Counted from the stretch's first letter, positions 15,263 to 24,207 are shown. The stretch: 36,354 nt of DNA from Bhargavaea cecembensis (GCF_000826125.2 NZ_LN651373.1:1236733-1273086); one strand, 5' to 3'. Made by a program: numbers and translations. The notes: a model not told the origin generated them from the letters alone.

Positions 15263-17030
15263 GATATGGCACAGCGTCGTCGGGAAGCTATGGGCAACCA
15301 TATTGCTTCTCGTTTCATTTGTGCTGTTCATCGTCACCGTGCTGCTCCTGGAGTTCCTCGGCAATTTCCAGGCCGGGCAGGCAGAGAACGCGCTCAGGCA
15401 GCAGGCGGTCACGATCTCGAAGATCATCGATCAGCATGATACGCCCGCGATGTCGCGGCTCGTCATCGATGACATGCTGGATGAAGACACGAATGCCCTC
15501 ATCGTAGATGCCGGAGGCCGGGTGACCGAAACGTTCCATGAGGGAAAGCACCGTAAAGAAATCCGGAACCTCCTATTGTCCGACCAGAATCTGGCGAAGG
15601 TGTTCGAGGTGGACGAGCCGGTCATGAAAGAGATGAATCTGCCTTCAAGAACCGGAGAAGACAGGCTCGAGCCGTTCTCGATCCTCGCGGCGCCGCTTCA
15701 TTCGGGCACCGAACTGAACGGCGCCGTATTTATCTATCAGAGCATGGAGGCCATCCACGACACGACGAAAAAGACGACTTACATCGTGCTTTTGTCCGCG
15801 TTCATTGCATTCGTGCTGACGACGGTGTTCGCGTTCTTCCTGTCTTCCCGGATCACCTCTCCGCTGCGGAAGCTGAAGCAGGCTGCGCTGAACCTTGCAG
15901 AAGGGCGCTATGACAAGCAGGTGCCGACGATGCAGCATGATGAAATCGGAGAACTTGCGTCCGCATTCAATAAAATGGGCCATGAGGTCAAGCGGAATCT
16001 CGAAGTGATCAGCCAGGAAAAGGAACAGCTCCGGAACATCCTCAGCTCCATGACCGACGCGGTCATCACGTTCAACCAGGATAAGTCGATTTTGCTGACG
16101 AATCCGCCGGCAGAACGACTGCTTCAGAAATGGCACTACAGCCATGGACAGGAAAATCCGATTCCTGATGAAGTGAACGGAATGCTGAACCACGCCATCA
16201 CCTTTTCGGAGGAAGTGGAGGATGAACTTTCTCTTGACGGCCAGTTTTTCGACATCACGATCAGCCCGCTCTATAGCGGAAGCAAGATCCGCGGGGCCGT
16301 CGCTGTTTTCCGGGACATGACCGAGCAGCACCGGCTTGAGAAGCTCAGGACCGATTTCCTGGCGAATATCTCCCACGAGCTCCGCACGCCGATTTCCATG
16401 CTCGTCGGTTATTCCGAGGCGTTGAGCGACGGGATCGTCGACTCCGAGGAAGAGCGGGAAGAGATGATGAAGATCATCCGGGACGAGGCGATGCGGATGG
16501 GCCGCCTCGTCAACGATACTCTTGACCTGACCCGCCTGGAATCGGGGCATATGAGGCTGTACAAAGAATCGGTGGACATCCTCCCGATGATCGGCAGGAT
16601 CGCATCGAAATTCCACCAGAAGGCAAGAGACGCGGACGTGGATCTCACCGTCCACTCCGTGCCGGAAGCGGATGTCGAGGCCTATCTGGACGAAGACCGG
16701 ATCGAGCAGGTGCTGACCAACCTCATCGACAATGCGATCCGGCATACCCCCGCCGGCGGCCAGGTCGACATCAGCGTCGGTCGGACCGGCAGCTGGATGG
16801 AGTTCTCTGTCGCGGACACGGGATCCGGCATACCGGAGGAAGACCTGCAATATGTGTTCGAGCGCTTCTACAAGGCCGACAAAGCAAGAACACGCGGCAA
16901 AGGCGGCACCGGCCTGGGACTGGCGATCGCCAAGAACATCGTCGAATCCCATGGCGGGATGATCACGGCCGACAGCAAGGTGGGAGAAGGGACGAGAATG
17001 TCCTTCCGGCTCCCGCTCGGGGAATCCTGA
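15255..17030 (+). CDS. resE: Sensor histidine kinase ResE
   Basis: ResE is the membrane kinase/phosphatase for ResD. The 591-residue order is: transmembrane helix about 11-36, extracytoplasmic sensor about 37-175, second helix about 176-197, HAMP about 198-250, PAS about 255-355 (ITFNQDKSILLTNPPAERLL), HisKA with His374 in NISHELRTP, and HATPase about 480-588 with N box NLIDNAIRH, DTGSGIP and GGTGLGLAI. All catalytic boxes are intact. ATG 15255 lies within the end of resD. The stop codon at 17028-17030 forms part of the next promoter's -35 box. Confidence 0.96.
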   Translation: MNRIWHSVVGKLWATILLLVSFVLFIVTVLLLEFLGNFQAGQAENALRQQAVTISKIIDQHDTPAMSRLVIDDMLDEDTNALIVDAGGRVTETFHEGKHRKEIRNLLLSDQNLAKVFEVDEPVMKEMNLPSRTGEDRLEPFSILAAPLHSGTELNGAVFIYQSMEAIHDTTKKTTYIVLLSAFIAFVLTTVFAFFLSSRITSPLRKLKQAALNLAEGRYDKQVPTMQHDEIGELASAFNKMGHEVKRNLEVISQEKEQLRNILSSMTDAVITFNQDKSILLTNPPAERLLQKWHYSHGQENPIPDEVNGMLNHAITFSEEVEDELSLDGQFFDITISPLYSGSKIRGAVAVFRDMTEQHRLEKLRTDFLANISHELRTPISMLVGYSEALSDGIVDSEEEREEMMKIIRDEAMRMGRLVNDTLDLTRLESGHMRLYKESVDILPMIGRIASKFHQKARDADVDLTVHSVPEADVEAYLDEDRIEQVLTNLIDNAIRHTPAGGQVDISVGRTGSWMEFSVADTGSGIPEEDLQYVFERFYKADKARTRGKGGTGLGLAIAKNIVESHGGMITADSKVGEGTRMSFRLPLGES

Positions 17031-17054
17031 AACTTTTCCGGAGCCTTGAACGAC
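17028..17054 (+). promoter_or_regulatory. Candidate ECF autoregulatory promoter for sigX
   Basis: TGAAAC (17028-17033), 17-bp spacer, CGAC (17051-17054). ECF sigma factors of the SigX/SigW group recognise an AAC -35 and a CGTC/CGAC -10, and SigX prefers CGAC. The -35 overlaps the resE stop codon. Confidence 0.6.
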
Positions 17055-17079
17055 CAATCCCATGAACGGGGGGAGACCG

Positions 17080-17619
17080 ATGGAGGACTCCGTTTTTCAC
17101 CGGATCTATGATGACTATCACCAGGACGTGTTCCGCTTCCTGATCTATATGACGAAGGACCGGTCGCTGTCGGAAGATCTGATGCACGAAGTGTACGTGA
17201 GGGTGCTGAAGTCGTACGGCGGGTTCGAAGGGAAAAGCAGTGAAAAAACGTGGCTGTTTTCGATCGCGCGGAACGTGGCCATCGATCATTTCCGGAAAAC
17301 TGCGGTCAGACGCGGGCGGATCGCCGATCATTACGATTGGGACTCCGCCGAGCCGGCTGCCGCCGGCCCGACACCGGAAGAGGAAACGGTCCGGGGAGAT
17401 GAACTGGCGAGGCTCCACAAGATGCTGGACCGTTGCACCGGGGACCAGCGGCTCGTCATCATCTCAAGATATTTACAGGAGCTGTCGATTGCAGAAACCG
17501 CGGAAGTCCTCGGTTGGACCGAAGCGAAGGTGAAGACGACACAGCACCGGGCAGTGAAAGCGCTCCGCAGCCTGCTTGAAGCCGCGGACGGGAAGGAGGC
17601 GGCCGACCATGGACAATGA
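17080..17619 (+). CDS. sigX: ECF RNA polymerase sigma factor SigX
   Basis: SigX is an extracytoplasmic-function sigma factor that in B. subtilis controls surface-charge and envelope genes. The 179-residue product has region 2 (YHQDVFRFLIYM, DLMHEVYVRVL, SSEKTWLFSIARNVAIDHFRK) and region 4 (TGDQRLVIISRYLQELSIAETAEVLG in two helices, then KVKTTQHRAVKAL). I chose ATG 17080 (MEDSVFHRIYDDYHQD, aligned with B. subtilis MEETFQLLYDTYHQD) with GGGGGGAGA just upstream. ATG 17062 overlaps that ribosome-binding site. The gene directly follows resE, as in B. subtilis, and overlaps its probable anti-sigma gene by 11 bp. Confidence 0.93.
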   Translation: MEDSVFHRIYDDYHQDVFRFLIYMTKDRSLSEDLMHEVYVRVLKSYGGFEGKSSEKTWLFSIARNVAIDHFRKTAVRRGRIADHYDWDSAEPAAAGPTPEEETVRGDELARLHKMLDRCTGDQRLVIISRYLQELSIAETAEVLGWTEAKVKTTQHRAVKALRSLLEAADGKEAADHGQ

Positions 17620-18835
17620 CAAACGCGATGACCCTGGCGAACGGGAAGTCACCGACTGGCTCGAATCGTTCCAGAAGCCCGAAGACCGGCGTTCCCGGGA
17701 CGAAGTGCTCTCCCGGCTGAAAGAGGACCCGAGGCTGAACAGCCGTAAAAAAAGGCCTCCCCGCCGCTGGATTCCCGTCGCGGTGGCTGCGGCTGCGCTT
17801 ATTACATTCGTTGCGCTGTTCGCCTCCATGCAGGGCAGCTGGAACAATTCTGCAAGCGATGACTCGGCAAAGGAGTCGTCCGTAGAGATGACCCGGGAGA
17901 GTTCGTACGATGCAGCCGACGCTGAATTGTACAGCAGCCCGGGCGTCGAAGAGTCCGGGCCAGGCGATGCCATGACTGCCATGGAAGACCGTGCCGGAAC
18001 CGGTTCATGGGGAGCCGTTTATCCGGCGCAGGTGGAAGGATCCGTTCCGTTCATAATCGGGCTCACCGATCAGGCGGCCGCGGTTCCCGTGACCTTCCTT
18101 CTCTCCGAAGAACAAGTGAAGGAAGATTTCGGCGGCACAGTTCCTGACATCGTTGCCCTGTATAACCGCTATGCCTGGGAGATCGATGAAGCGACGCTCG
18201 GCTTCGACGACTATCATCCGTATGAAGGGGAAATCCGGCTGGAGGGCGATGAAGTCATCCACATCCTCCCGCCGGGGCACCCATACGATGCGGCAAGCAG
18301 TCCCGTGACGGTCTACACCGACACCGTCCGGGAGACGTTCGCGGGGTTCTCCCGCTTTCTCGCCGTCGGTCCGGACGGCCGGCCGGCAGAATTCAGCCAG
18401 ATCGGCCCGATGGAACCGATCGCCCTTGGAGAAGAGCTCCGGTCAGGCTATTTTGCTTTTACAAAGACGGACGGAACGACCGTGCTCGCTCCTGATCTGT
18501 CCGCACAGCCGGAAGACGTTGCCGAAGCGATGTATTTGATCCAGAAGACGGAAAACGACCTGTACCGCGCAACAATCCCGGGAAACGCGACGTTTACGGT
18601 CCATGTGGACGAACGGCAGGGCGTCGCGGCCGTCCGGTTCGACGAGCCGCTTGATCTCGGATCGATGGACAGGGAAGAGGCAGCACGCATGATCGACTCG
18701 ATTGCACTCACGGCCGCCTCGTTCGGCATGCGGGCCCAGCTTGAAAACACAGCCGGCGGCGTGCAGGGATACGACCTGTCCGCACCGCTGGAGATGCCGG
18801 TCGGAGCGAACGGCATGTTGTATGAGAGTGAGTGA
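17609..18835 (+). CDS. rsiX: Probable anti-sigma-X factor RsiX
   Basis: This is a 408-residue single-pass protein: a short cytoplasmic N-terminus (1-52) that would hold SigX, a transmembrane helix at about 54-74, and a large extracytoplasmic part rich in acidic and Ser residues from 75 on. The C-terminal portion resembles B. subtilis RsiX (a SYYLY/GYFAF-type strand, then SIALTAASFGMRAQLENT). ATG 17609 has AAGGAGG at 17593-17599; a TTG at 17576 is not supported. It is somewhat longer than B. subtilis RsiX (368). The identity rests on weak similarity plus the sigX overlap. The site-1 and site-2 proteolysis seen for RsiW is not implied here. Confidence 0.8.
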   Translation: MDNDKRDDPGEREVTDWLESFQKPEDRRSRDEVLSRLKEDPRLNSRKKRPPRRWIPVAVAAAALITFVALFASMQGSWNNSASDDSAKESSVEMTRESSYDAADAELYSSPGVEESGPGDAMTAMEDRAGTGSWGAVYPAQVEGSVPFIIGLTDQAAAVPVTFLLSEEQVKEDFGGTVPDIVALYNRYAWEIDEATLGFDDYHPYEGEIRLEGDEVIHILPPGHPYDAASSPVTVYTDTVRETFAGFSRFLAVGPDGRPAEFSQIGPMEPIALGEELRSGYFAFTKTDGTTVLAPDLSAQPEDVAEAMYLIQKTENDLYRATIPGNATFTVHVDERQGVAAVRFDEPLDLGSMDREEAARMIDSIALTAASFGMRAQLENTAGGVQGYDLSAPLEMPVGANGMLYESE

Positions 18836-18842
18836 ATGAACA

Positions 18843-18880
18843 GGGAGGAACCCCGGGAGCGGGATTCCTCCTCTTTTTTT
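18843..18880 (+). terminator. Terminator after rsiX
   Basis: GGAGGAA (18844-18850) pairs with TTCCTCC (18865-18871), CCC/GGG inside, then CTC and seven T. Confidence 0.85.
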
Positions 18881-18953
18881 GTGCCATGCGATGAAACAAT
18901 CGGCGGGGGAGCCGCGTAAACCTAGAAGGACTTTGGCAGGGGATGGTGTATTC

Positions 18954-19964
18954 ATGCAAGAAGGCGAAAATAAAAGATGGAGAGCCCCTTCAAAAGGAAA
19001 GATCTTTGCATTCCTGGCGTTCATTTTTCTCTTGTTCGTGAACTACTCGAACGTGGAGGATTTCCTCGAAGAGAGGGAGGACCGGGAGCCGGTGCCGCAA
19101 GAGAAGGTGGTTCTCGGAAAAAGCGTCACGAAGGATCTGATCGGCAGCACCCGCTATTCGCTGAAGATTGATGATCCGGGACTCGGCAAGCCGGATGAAG
19201 GGCCGGCGAAGAGTGTCAGCGTCGGAAGGGAACAGTTTGAAACAACCGGCAGGGGCGACAAAATTGAAGTTTATAAGATTAACGGCGACTACATGACGGA
19301 AAGTTCGATGAATGAAGAGGATCTGATCTTCTTTATCCTACTGGCGGTGTTCAGCCTCTATCCGGCAGGCTATATCCTCTGGCTCCTGTCCCGCATCCCT
19401 GCGGTCAGGCGGTTCCTGAGAAAAATAGAAAAAAAGCTGGACCGCCTGGCGGGCGGCGTGATGTATATCCTGCTGTTCGGGATTGTCGCGGCGGTGCTGA
19501 TGTTCGGTTTCGGAGAGATGAAGTCGGCAATCGGCACGGGTGCAGATAAGCTGTTCGGCCAAGGTTATTTGACGGATGAGGCGCTCGTCTCCGACAAGGA
19601 GATCGATTATAATCCGGGCAGGTACGCGACCCATGACTTTTATCTGCAGCTGGTTTATCAAGCCGATCCGGGGCAATCGCTCGAGCTTCTCAAAGGCGTC
19701 ACCTATCATACATACAAGCAGTACCAGCCGGGGGATCAAATCAAAATCAGCTATGATCCCGGTGAGCCGTATAATGCGTTCATACCGGGGATGGAGTTTA
19801 TGGATTATATCGAGGTTCTCCTGCGTGAAGAAGTCACCATTTCGGTTGTGACAGTCTTATTGGCCGTCCTGGTCGGATCTTTGCCGTTTCTCTGGCCGAA
19901 ACGCCGCAGGAAGCGGAAGAACCGGGGCCGGGGATTCAGCGGGCAGAATTCGGTCCGGCGCTAG
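18954..19964 (+). CDS. Four-helix membrane protein with two DUF3592-like extracytoplasmic segments, function unknown
   Basis: I do not recognise a named gene. The 336-residue product from ATG 18954 (GGGGATGG upstream) has hydrophobic helices at about 16-31, 123-145, 167-188 and 294-314. Two soluble segments lie between helices 1-2 and 3-4 and should face the same side. Both carry a strand pattern ending in GD-x-I-x-V/I-x-Y (GDKIEVYKI near 101, GDQIKISYDPGEPYNAF near 260). The second resembles DUF3592 proteins, which end in Gx-x-V-x-V-x-Y-DP-x-x-P. The protein looks like an internal duplication with a basic C-terminal tail. Upstream TTG 18879 would add 25 residues inside the previous terminator and is rejected. 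No operon partner is evident. Confidence 0.7.
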   Translation: MQEGENKRWRAPSKGKIFAFLAFIFLLFVNYSNVEDFLEEREDREPVPQEKVVLGKSVTKDLIGSTRYSLKIDDPGLGKPDEGPAKSVSVGREQFETTGRGDKIEVYKINGDYMTESSMNEEDLIFFILLAVFSLYPAGYILWLLSRIPAVRRFLRKIEKKLDRLAGGVMYILLFGIVAAVLMFGFGEMKSAIGTGADKLFGQGYLTDEALVSDKEIDYNPGRYATHDFYLQLVYQADPGQSLELLKGVTYHTYKQYQPGDQIKISYDPGEPYNAFIPGMEFMDYIEVLLREEVTISVVTVLLAVLVGSLPFLWPKRRRKRKNRGRGFSGQNSVRR

Positions 19965-19986
19965 GAACCCTCCTGGTACGGAAGTG

Positions 19987-20015
19987 TTTACAATCCGCTG
20001 ACTTTTTCGTATGAT
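19987..20015 (+). promoter_or_regulatory. Sigma-A promoter of the FMN-riboswitch/ribU transcript
   Basis: TTTACA (19987-19992), 17-bp spacer, TATGAT (20010-20015). Start of transcription expected near 20022, just before the aptamer. Confidence 0.7.
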
Positions 20016-20044
20016 AGAGATGCACACACAATAAGATCTGATTC

Positions 20045-20169
20045 ATCTTCGGGGCCGGGTGAAATTCCCGACCGGCGGTGATGGGGCGGCTGCCCCTAAG
20101 CCCGCGAGCCGCAAGGCAGGATTTGGTGAGATTCCAAAGCCGACAGTACAGTCTGGATGGGAGAAGGTG
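20045..20169 (+). ncRNA. FMN riboswitch (RFN element)
   Basis: The aptamer carries the near-invariant RFN blocks in order: ATCTTCGGGG, GGGTGAAATTCCC, ACCGGCGGTGA, AGCCCGCGAGCC, GGTGAGATTCC, AAGCCGACAGTACAGTC and GGATGGGAGAAGG. P1 forms between ATCTTC (20045-20050) and GAAGGT (20163-20168). It senses FMN and shuts off the riboflavin transporter downstream. Together with its terminator it fills most of the 350-bp gap before ribU. Confidence 0.97.
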
Positions 20170-20224
20170 AAGGCACGGCTGTTTCCGCAGTATTGTGGAG
20201 ACGCCTGTTTGGGCTTGCCTTTCT

Positions 20225-20253
20225 CCCCTGAGCATTTTTGCTCGGGGGTTTTA
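20225..20253 (+). terminator. Riboswitch-controlled terminator
   Basis: CCCC-T-GAGC (20225-20233) pairs with GCTC-G-GGGG (20240-20248), followed by a T run. The 5' arm with its flank, TTCTCCC (20221-20227), is also perfectly complementary to GGGAGAA (20159-20165) in the aptamer's 3' strand. This gives a plausible antiterminator when FMN is absent. Confidence 0.85.
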
Positions 20254-20317
20254 TATTGGCGCGGCCCGGCAGCCGTCCTTCCTTCGTTGAAGTGGATCAA
20301 CTGAAGGAGAGAGGAAC

Positions 20318-20899
20318 ATGAAGAAAAACCGTTTGCGCACCATGATCGCCATTGCGATGCTGAGCAGCATCTCGTTTGTCCTGATGCTGTTCAATTTCCC
20401 GCTTCCGCCGTTCCCGGCATTTTTGAAAGTCGATTTCAGTGAAGTGCCGGCGATCATCGCGGCCATCACGATGGGACCGGCTGCCGGCATTCTCGTGGAA
20501 CTGTTCAAAAACGTGCTCGACTGGCTGTTCGCGGGCAGCCCGACCGGCGTTCCGGTCGGGCATATCGCCAACTTCACGACCGGCGTCCTGTTCATCATGC
20601 CGGTTTGGTGGGCCTATCACCGGCTCTCCAACGCCAAAGGAATGACGACGGGACTGATCCTCGGCACGCTTTCAATGGCGGTCGGCATGAGCCTGCTCAA
20701 TTACGTCCTGTTCCTGCCGCTCTACACGAAGTTCATGAACTTCCCGGTTATGAACGGGAATGAACTGTACTCCATGGTCGTCCTCGGCATCCTGCCGTTC
20801 AATATTCTAAAAGGCATCATCCTGGCGGGCATCGTCCTGCTTCTCTTCCGGAGCATGAAGACATGGATCGAGAAACAGCGCGCCGTCCACCAGTCATGA
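20318..20899 (+). CDS. ribU: Riboflavin ECF transporter S component RibU
   Basis: RibU (FmnP/YpaA) is the substrate-binding membrane subunit that captures riboflavin and docks on the shared EcfAAT module. The 193-residue product has about six hydrophobic helices. Typical S-component features are the N-terminal helix with small residues (IAMLSSISFVLMLF), the conserved KVDFSEVPAIIAA loop near residue 40, and GPAAGILVELFKNVLDW. AAGGAGAG precedes ATG 20318. Direct control by the FMN riboswitch upstream confirms the substrate. The B. subtilis order fer-fmnP is kept, with opposite orientations. Confidence 0.96.
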   Translation: MKKNRLRTMIAIAMLSSISFVLMLFNFPLPPFPAFLKVDFSEVPAIIAAITMGPAAGILVELFKNVLDWLFAGSPTGVPVGHIANFTTGVLFIMPVWWAYHRLSNAKGMTTGLILGTLSMAVGMSLLNYVLFLPLYTKFMNFPVMNGNELYSMVVLGILPFNILKGIILAGIVLLLFRSMKTWIEKQRAVHQS

Positions 20900-20916
20900 C
20901 GTCCAATCCAAACAGA

Positions 20917-20958
20917 CCGCCCGGCGGCACCTGCAGAAGGTGCCCCGGGCGGTTTTTT
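20917..20958 (+). terminator. Terminator after ribU
   Basis: CCGCCCGG-C-GGCACC (20917-20931) pairs with GGTGCC-C-CGGGCGG (20939-20952), followed by six T. Confidence 0.93.
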
Positions 20959-21100
20959 GGCATGGGTATTCTCGTCGGGAAGAGTGTGGAAGAATAGACC
21001 GTGACGCTCCGTGCCGGGCACTGCCGCTTCGTTTGGACTCTTCCGGGACCAAAGGGTGTGCATCCGGTGGAAGATACGCTCAGAGAGCCTCGAAATGAAT

Positions 21101-21262
21101 CAGTTGACTCGGGAAGCTGACACGTTGTGTATCTAGGGCAAAACGTTGTGTATCTCGAGCAAAACGTTGTGTATCTAAGGCGAAACGTTGTTTATCTTGG
21201 CCAAAACGTTAATTAGCTAAGCCGAAACGTTAATTAGCTGTACTGAAACGCGACAACTTGAC
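21101..21262. repeat. Intergenic tandem array, seven to eight 21-bp units
   Basis: ACGTT anchors lie at 21122, 21143, 21164, 21185, 21206, 21227 and 21248 (the last as ACGCG), exactly 21 bp apart, with a weak extra copy from 21101. The first three units read ACGTTGTGTATCT, the fourth ACGTTGTTTATCT, and the fifth and sixth ACGTTAATTAGCT; linkers are A-rich (GCAAA, GCGAA, GCCGAA). The array lies in the roughly 450-bp gap between the convergent genes ribU and fer. From 20960 to 21100 I see nothing definable beyond an 8-bp inverted repeat (GGAAGAGT at 20978, ACTCTTCC at 21037). Confidence 0.9.
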
Positions 21263-21302
21263 GGGAATAGAACGTCTCTTCTGCGAGAGAGGCCTTAAAT
21301 AA

Positions 21303-21338
21303 ATAAAAGCCGGCCGCCCCCGTGATGGGAGCGGCCGG
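21303..21338 (-). terminator. Terminator of fer (minus strand)
   Basis: On the minus strand CCGGCCGC (from 21338) pairs with GCGGCCGG (to 21310), followed by CTTTTATTT. Confidence 0.85.
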
Positions 21339-21353
21339 TTTCGCGAGCGCGGC

Positions 21354-21626
<273 letters not shown>

Positions 21627-21647
21627 CTATCCGAACATTCCTCTCTC

Positions 21648-21676
21648 ATTCTAATGCTGTTTTTGGCACTTATCAA
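21648..21676 (-). promoter_or_regulatory. Sigma-A promoter of fer
   Basis: On the minus strand TTGATA (complement of 21671-21676), 17-bp spacer, TAGAAT (complement of 21648-21653). About 40 bp upstream of the fer start. Confidence 0.7.
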
Positions 21677-21707
21677 CCGGAAGAAACTATGGAACTGGAG
21701 GCCCGGG

Positions 21708-22796
21708 ATGCGCTTTGACGAGATTTTACTCGCCATCATCAGCCGGCTGGACGGCGAACGGTACAAACACGCCGCATTTCACCTTATGAAGGGGAAACGC
21801 TCCGGCCAGACGCTGCAAGATACGGAATATTACGGGCTGCATCCGTTTTTTGGGATGCTGCCCTCTTTGAGCAACGCGGAATTTGATCTTGCGTACGGAC
21901 GGCTCCTAGGGGAAGACGCGATCCGGGAGTCGGACGGCGGCCTCGTCAGCCTGACGGCAAGCGGGAAGGAACGGGCCGACCGCCTTCCCCAAAGCCGTCT
22001 GAACGGGTGGGTCTACCGGGGAAGGGAGCGGATCTTCTTCGCACGGCTGGCACTCGCCGTCCAGACGATTTCCCATCTCAAGACAGGCGACCGCAGCTTT
22101 GTGCCGGTGACGAATGATCCGGCGATCCAGCAGGACGTGAGGAAGGTTCTCCTCCCCGCCCTCCGGAACGCGTCGCCCGCCGCCGTCCGGGATGAGGTCG
22201 TCTCGAGCCTGCGGGACACCGGGATGGATGACGGCCGCCTCGGCCGGCTCGCAGGGCGGCTGAGCGGAAAAGGATTGACCGGTCTCACCTGGATGCAGCT
22301 GTCCGAAGCTTCCGGCATGGACGTCATCGACCTGAAAGTGGAATGGGTGGAGTCGCTGCACATCTGGCTCGGCGGGATCGAGAGCGGGAAGTTCCCGTTC
22401 CTGACGGCGCTGGCCGAGGGCATCAGGCCGGACAGCCCCCTCACCGGATCGGCCAGGAAGACGGACGAGCTGTACCGGAACGGACTCGGCATGGAGGAGA
22501 TCGCTGCGAGGCGCAGACTGAAAATGAGCACCATCGAGGACCACTTCGTTGAAATCGCCATCAACGATCCGCTGTTCCCCCTCGGCCGGTTTGTGCCGGA
22601 TGAAGAAGCGGCGGCTGTGGCGGAAGAGATGAAGCGGCTCGGGACGAGGAAGCTGAGCCTCCTGAAAGAGAAGTTCCCGGGCCTCTCTTATTTCCAGCTC
22701 CGGCTCACGCTCGCCCGCATGGGAAAGGAGGACGGGAATGGAAACGATCAGTCAAGAACAGCTCACCCAATTGCTGAAACGCATCACCGGATATAA
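21708..22796 (+). CDS. ypbB: YpbB-like protein with C-terminal helix-turn-helix, RecQ partner
   Basis: The 362-residue protein from ATG 21708 ([16 protein letters not shown] upstream at 21697-21701) matches the layout of Bacillus YpbB, a protein of unknown activity encoded immediately before recQ. The C-terminal third contains a helix-turn-helix resembling the HTH found in RQC-type helicase modules ([30 protein letters not shown]). Because the adjacent RecQ lacks such C-terminal modules, YpbB may supply them in trans; that is inference. The last 59 bp overlap recQ in another frame, so the final 19 residues are probably unconserved. ATG 21654 is in frame, but overlaps the fer promoter. Confidence 0.8.
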   Translation: MRFDEILLAIISRLDGERYKHAAFHLMKGKRSGQTLQDTEYYGLHPFFGMLPSLSNAEFDLAYGRLLGEDAIRESDGGLVSLTASGKERADRLPQSRLNGWVYRGRERIFFARLALAVQTISHLKTGDRSFVPVTNDPAIQQDVRKVLLPALRNASPAAVRDEVVSSLRDTGMDDGRLGRLAGRLSGKGLTGLTWMQLSEASGMDVIDLKVEWVESLHIWLGGIESGKFPFLTALAEGIRPDSPLTGSARKTDELYRNGLGMEEIAARRRLKMSTIEDHFVEIAINDPLFPLGRFVPDEEAAAVAEEMKRLGTRKLSLLKEKFPGLSYFQLRLTLARMGKEDGNGNDQSRTAHPIAETHHRI

Positions 22797-24207
22797 TTCG
22801 TTCCGTCCGGGGCAGGAAGAGGTTATCCGGTCGGTCCTGGCCGGCCGCGACACGATCGCCGTGCTTCCGACCGGAGCCGGGAAGTCGCTCTGCTACCAAT
22901 TGCCCGTGCATCTGACGGGCGGGACCGTCCTGATCGTGTCTCCGCTCCTGTCCCTGATGGAAGACCAGGTCGCCCAGCTCAAGCGCGAAGGGGAGAAAAG
23001 CGTGGCCGCGCTCAATTCTTTCCTGACGCCCGGCGAGAAATCGGCCGTGCTCCGCAATCTTCATCAATACCGGTTCATCTTCACTTCGCCTGAAATGCTC
23101 ATGCAGCGCCATGTCTCCGAACGCCTGAGGAGTCTCCGCCTCGCCTATATCGTCGCGGACGAAGCCCATTGCATCTCCCAGTGGGGATTTGATTTCAGGC
23201 CCGATTATCTGCGTCTCCGCGAATGGCTTGCAGGGTTCAGTGAAAGACCGCCCGTCCTCGCGCTCACCGCGACCGCTTCCGACAAGGCGATCGGGGATAT
23301 CGAAAATTATCTCATGATGCACTCGCCGGCCAAATATATCCATCCGCCGGACCGGCCCAATGTGGCCCTCCAGATCATCCCGCTCAAAGACCGGGAGGAA
23401 AAAACAGAATGGATCCGGAGGGAGATTTCCCGGGCTTCCGGGCCGGGGATCCTGTATGTCCAGTCCAGGAAGCGGGCGGAGATGCTGGCAGGACTCCTCC
23501 GGGCGGACGGGGTTCCGGCGGCCGCGTTCCACGCCGGCATGGAGAAAGATGACCGGATGCTCGTCCAGCAGCAGTTCCTGAACGGCGAACTGGAATGGAT
23601 TTGCGCGACGAACGCATTCGGCATGGGCATCAACAAACCGGACGTCCGCCGCATCATCCACGATCAGTTCCCGCCGTCCGCCGCCCAGTATATCCAGGAG
23701 ATCGGCAGGGCCGGACGGGACGGTAAACAGTCGCTGGCCACCCTGCTTTATTCCCCGTCGGATGCGGACGCGGCGGTGTTCATCTCGCTTGATGAATTGC
23801 CCGATCCGGCCGCTGTGCGGTTTCTGGCGGAGTGCATGAACAACGGGGAACCGCCCGAACAGGCAGGGGAACGGGCAGGCTTGTCCGAAACGGCGGTCCG
23901 GGTCGCCGCCTACTGGATCGCGGAAGAAGGGGCGGACGGCGCCGCCGGAAGAATGGAAGAATTGGCAGCCGGAAAGTCCCGTGAAATCGGGGAGATGATC
24001 CGGTTCGCGGAAGGGGACGGCTGCATCCGGGAAAGACTGCTGAACCTGTTCGGCGCAAGGCCGGTGGGAACGGACGTTGTCTGCTGCTCGGCTTGCGGTC
24101 TTCCGGCTGATCTTCTGGCGAATGCCGTGCCGGCGGCCAGGAACCGCCCGGCGCTGCTCGACTGGCAGGAGAGGATCGACCGGTTGTTCGGCGTCGCGTC
24201 CTCCTAA
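22738..24207 (+). CDS. recQ: ATP-dependent DNA helicase RecQ, short form
   Basis: RecQ is a 3'-5' SF2 helicase in recombination and fork repair. The 489-residue product has Walker A GAGKS with Lys49, DEAH box at 141-144 followed by [19 protein letters not shown], and motif [12 protein letters not shown]. The RecQ zinc-binding region is present in reduced form (Cys429, then Cys449, Cys450 and Cys453). The winged-helix RQC and HRDC domains of long RecQs are absent, as in B. subtilis RecS-like short forms. ATG 22738 has AAAGGAGGACGGG upstream, inside ypbB. Confidence 0.94.
   Translation: METISQEQLTQLLKRITGYNSFRPGQEEVIRSVLAGRDTIAVLPTGAGKSLCYQLPVHLTGGTVLIVSPLLSLMEDQVAQLKREGEKSVAALNSFLTPGEKSAVLRNLHQYRFIFTSPEMLMQRHVSERLRSLRLAYIVADEAHCISQWGFDFRPDYLRLREWLAGFSERPPVLALTATASDKAIGDIENYLMMHSPAKYIHPPDRPNVALQIIPLKDREEKTEWIRREISRASGPGILYVQSRKRAEMLAGLLRADGVPAAAFHAGMEKDDRMLVQQQFLNGELEWICATNAFGMGINKPDVRRIIHDQFPPSAAQYIQEIGRAGRDGKQSLATLLYSPSDADAAVFISLDELPDPAAVRFLAECMNNGEPPEQAGERAGLSETAVRVAAYWIAEEGADGAAGRMEELAAGKSREIGEMIRFAEGDGCIRERLLNLFGARPVGTDVVCCSACGLPADLLANAVPAARNRPALLDWQERIDRLFGVASS

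Noticed and set aside
20978-21044. Inverted repeat GGAAGAGT/ACTCTTCC between the ribU terminator and the 21-bp array as a possible small RNA
   Set aside because: The 51-nt loop, lack of a promoter and lack of a terminator make it no better than chance.
21101-21262. CRISPR-like array
   Set aside because: Units are contiguous 21-mers without constant repeat and unique spacer alternation, and no cas gene is nearby.
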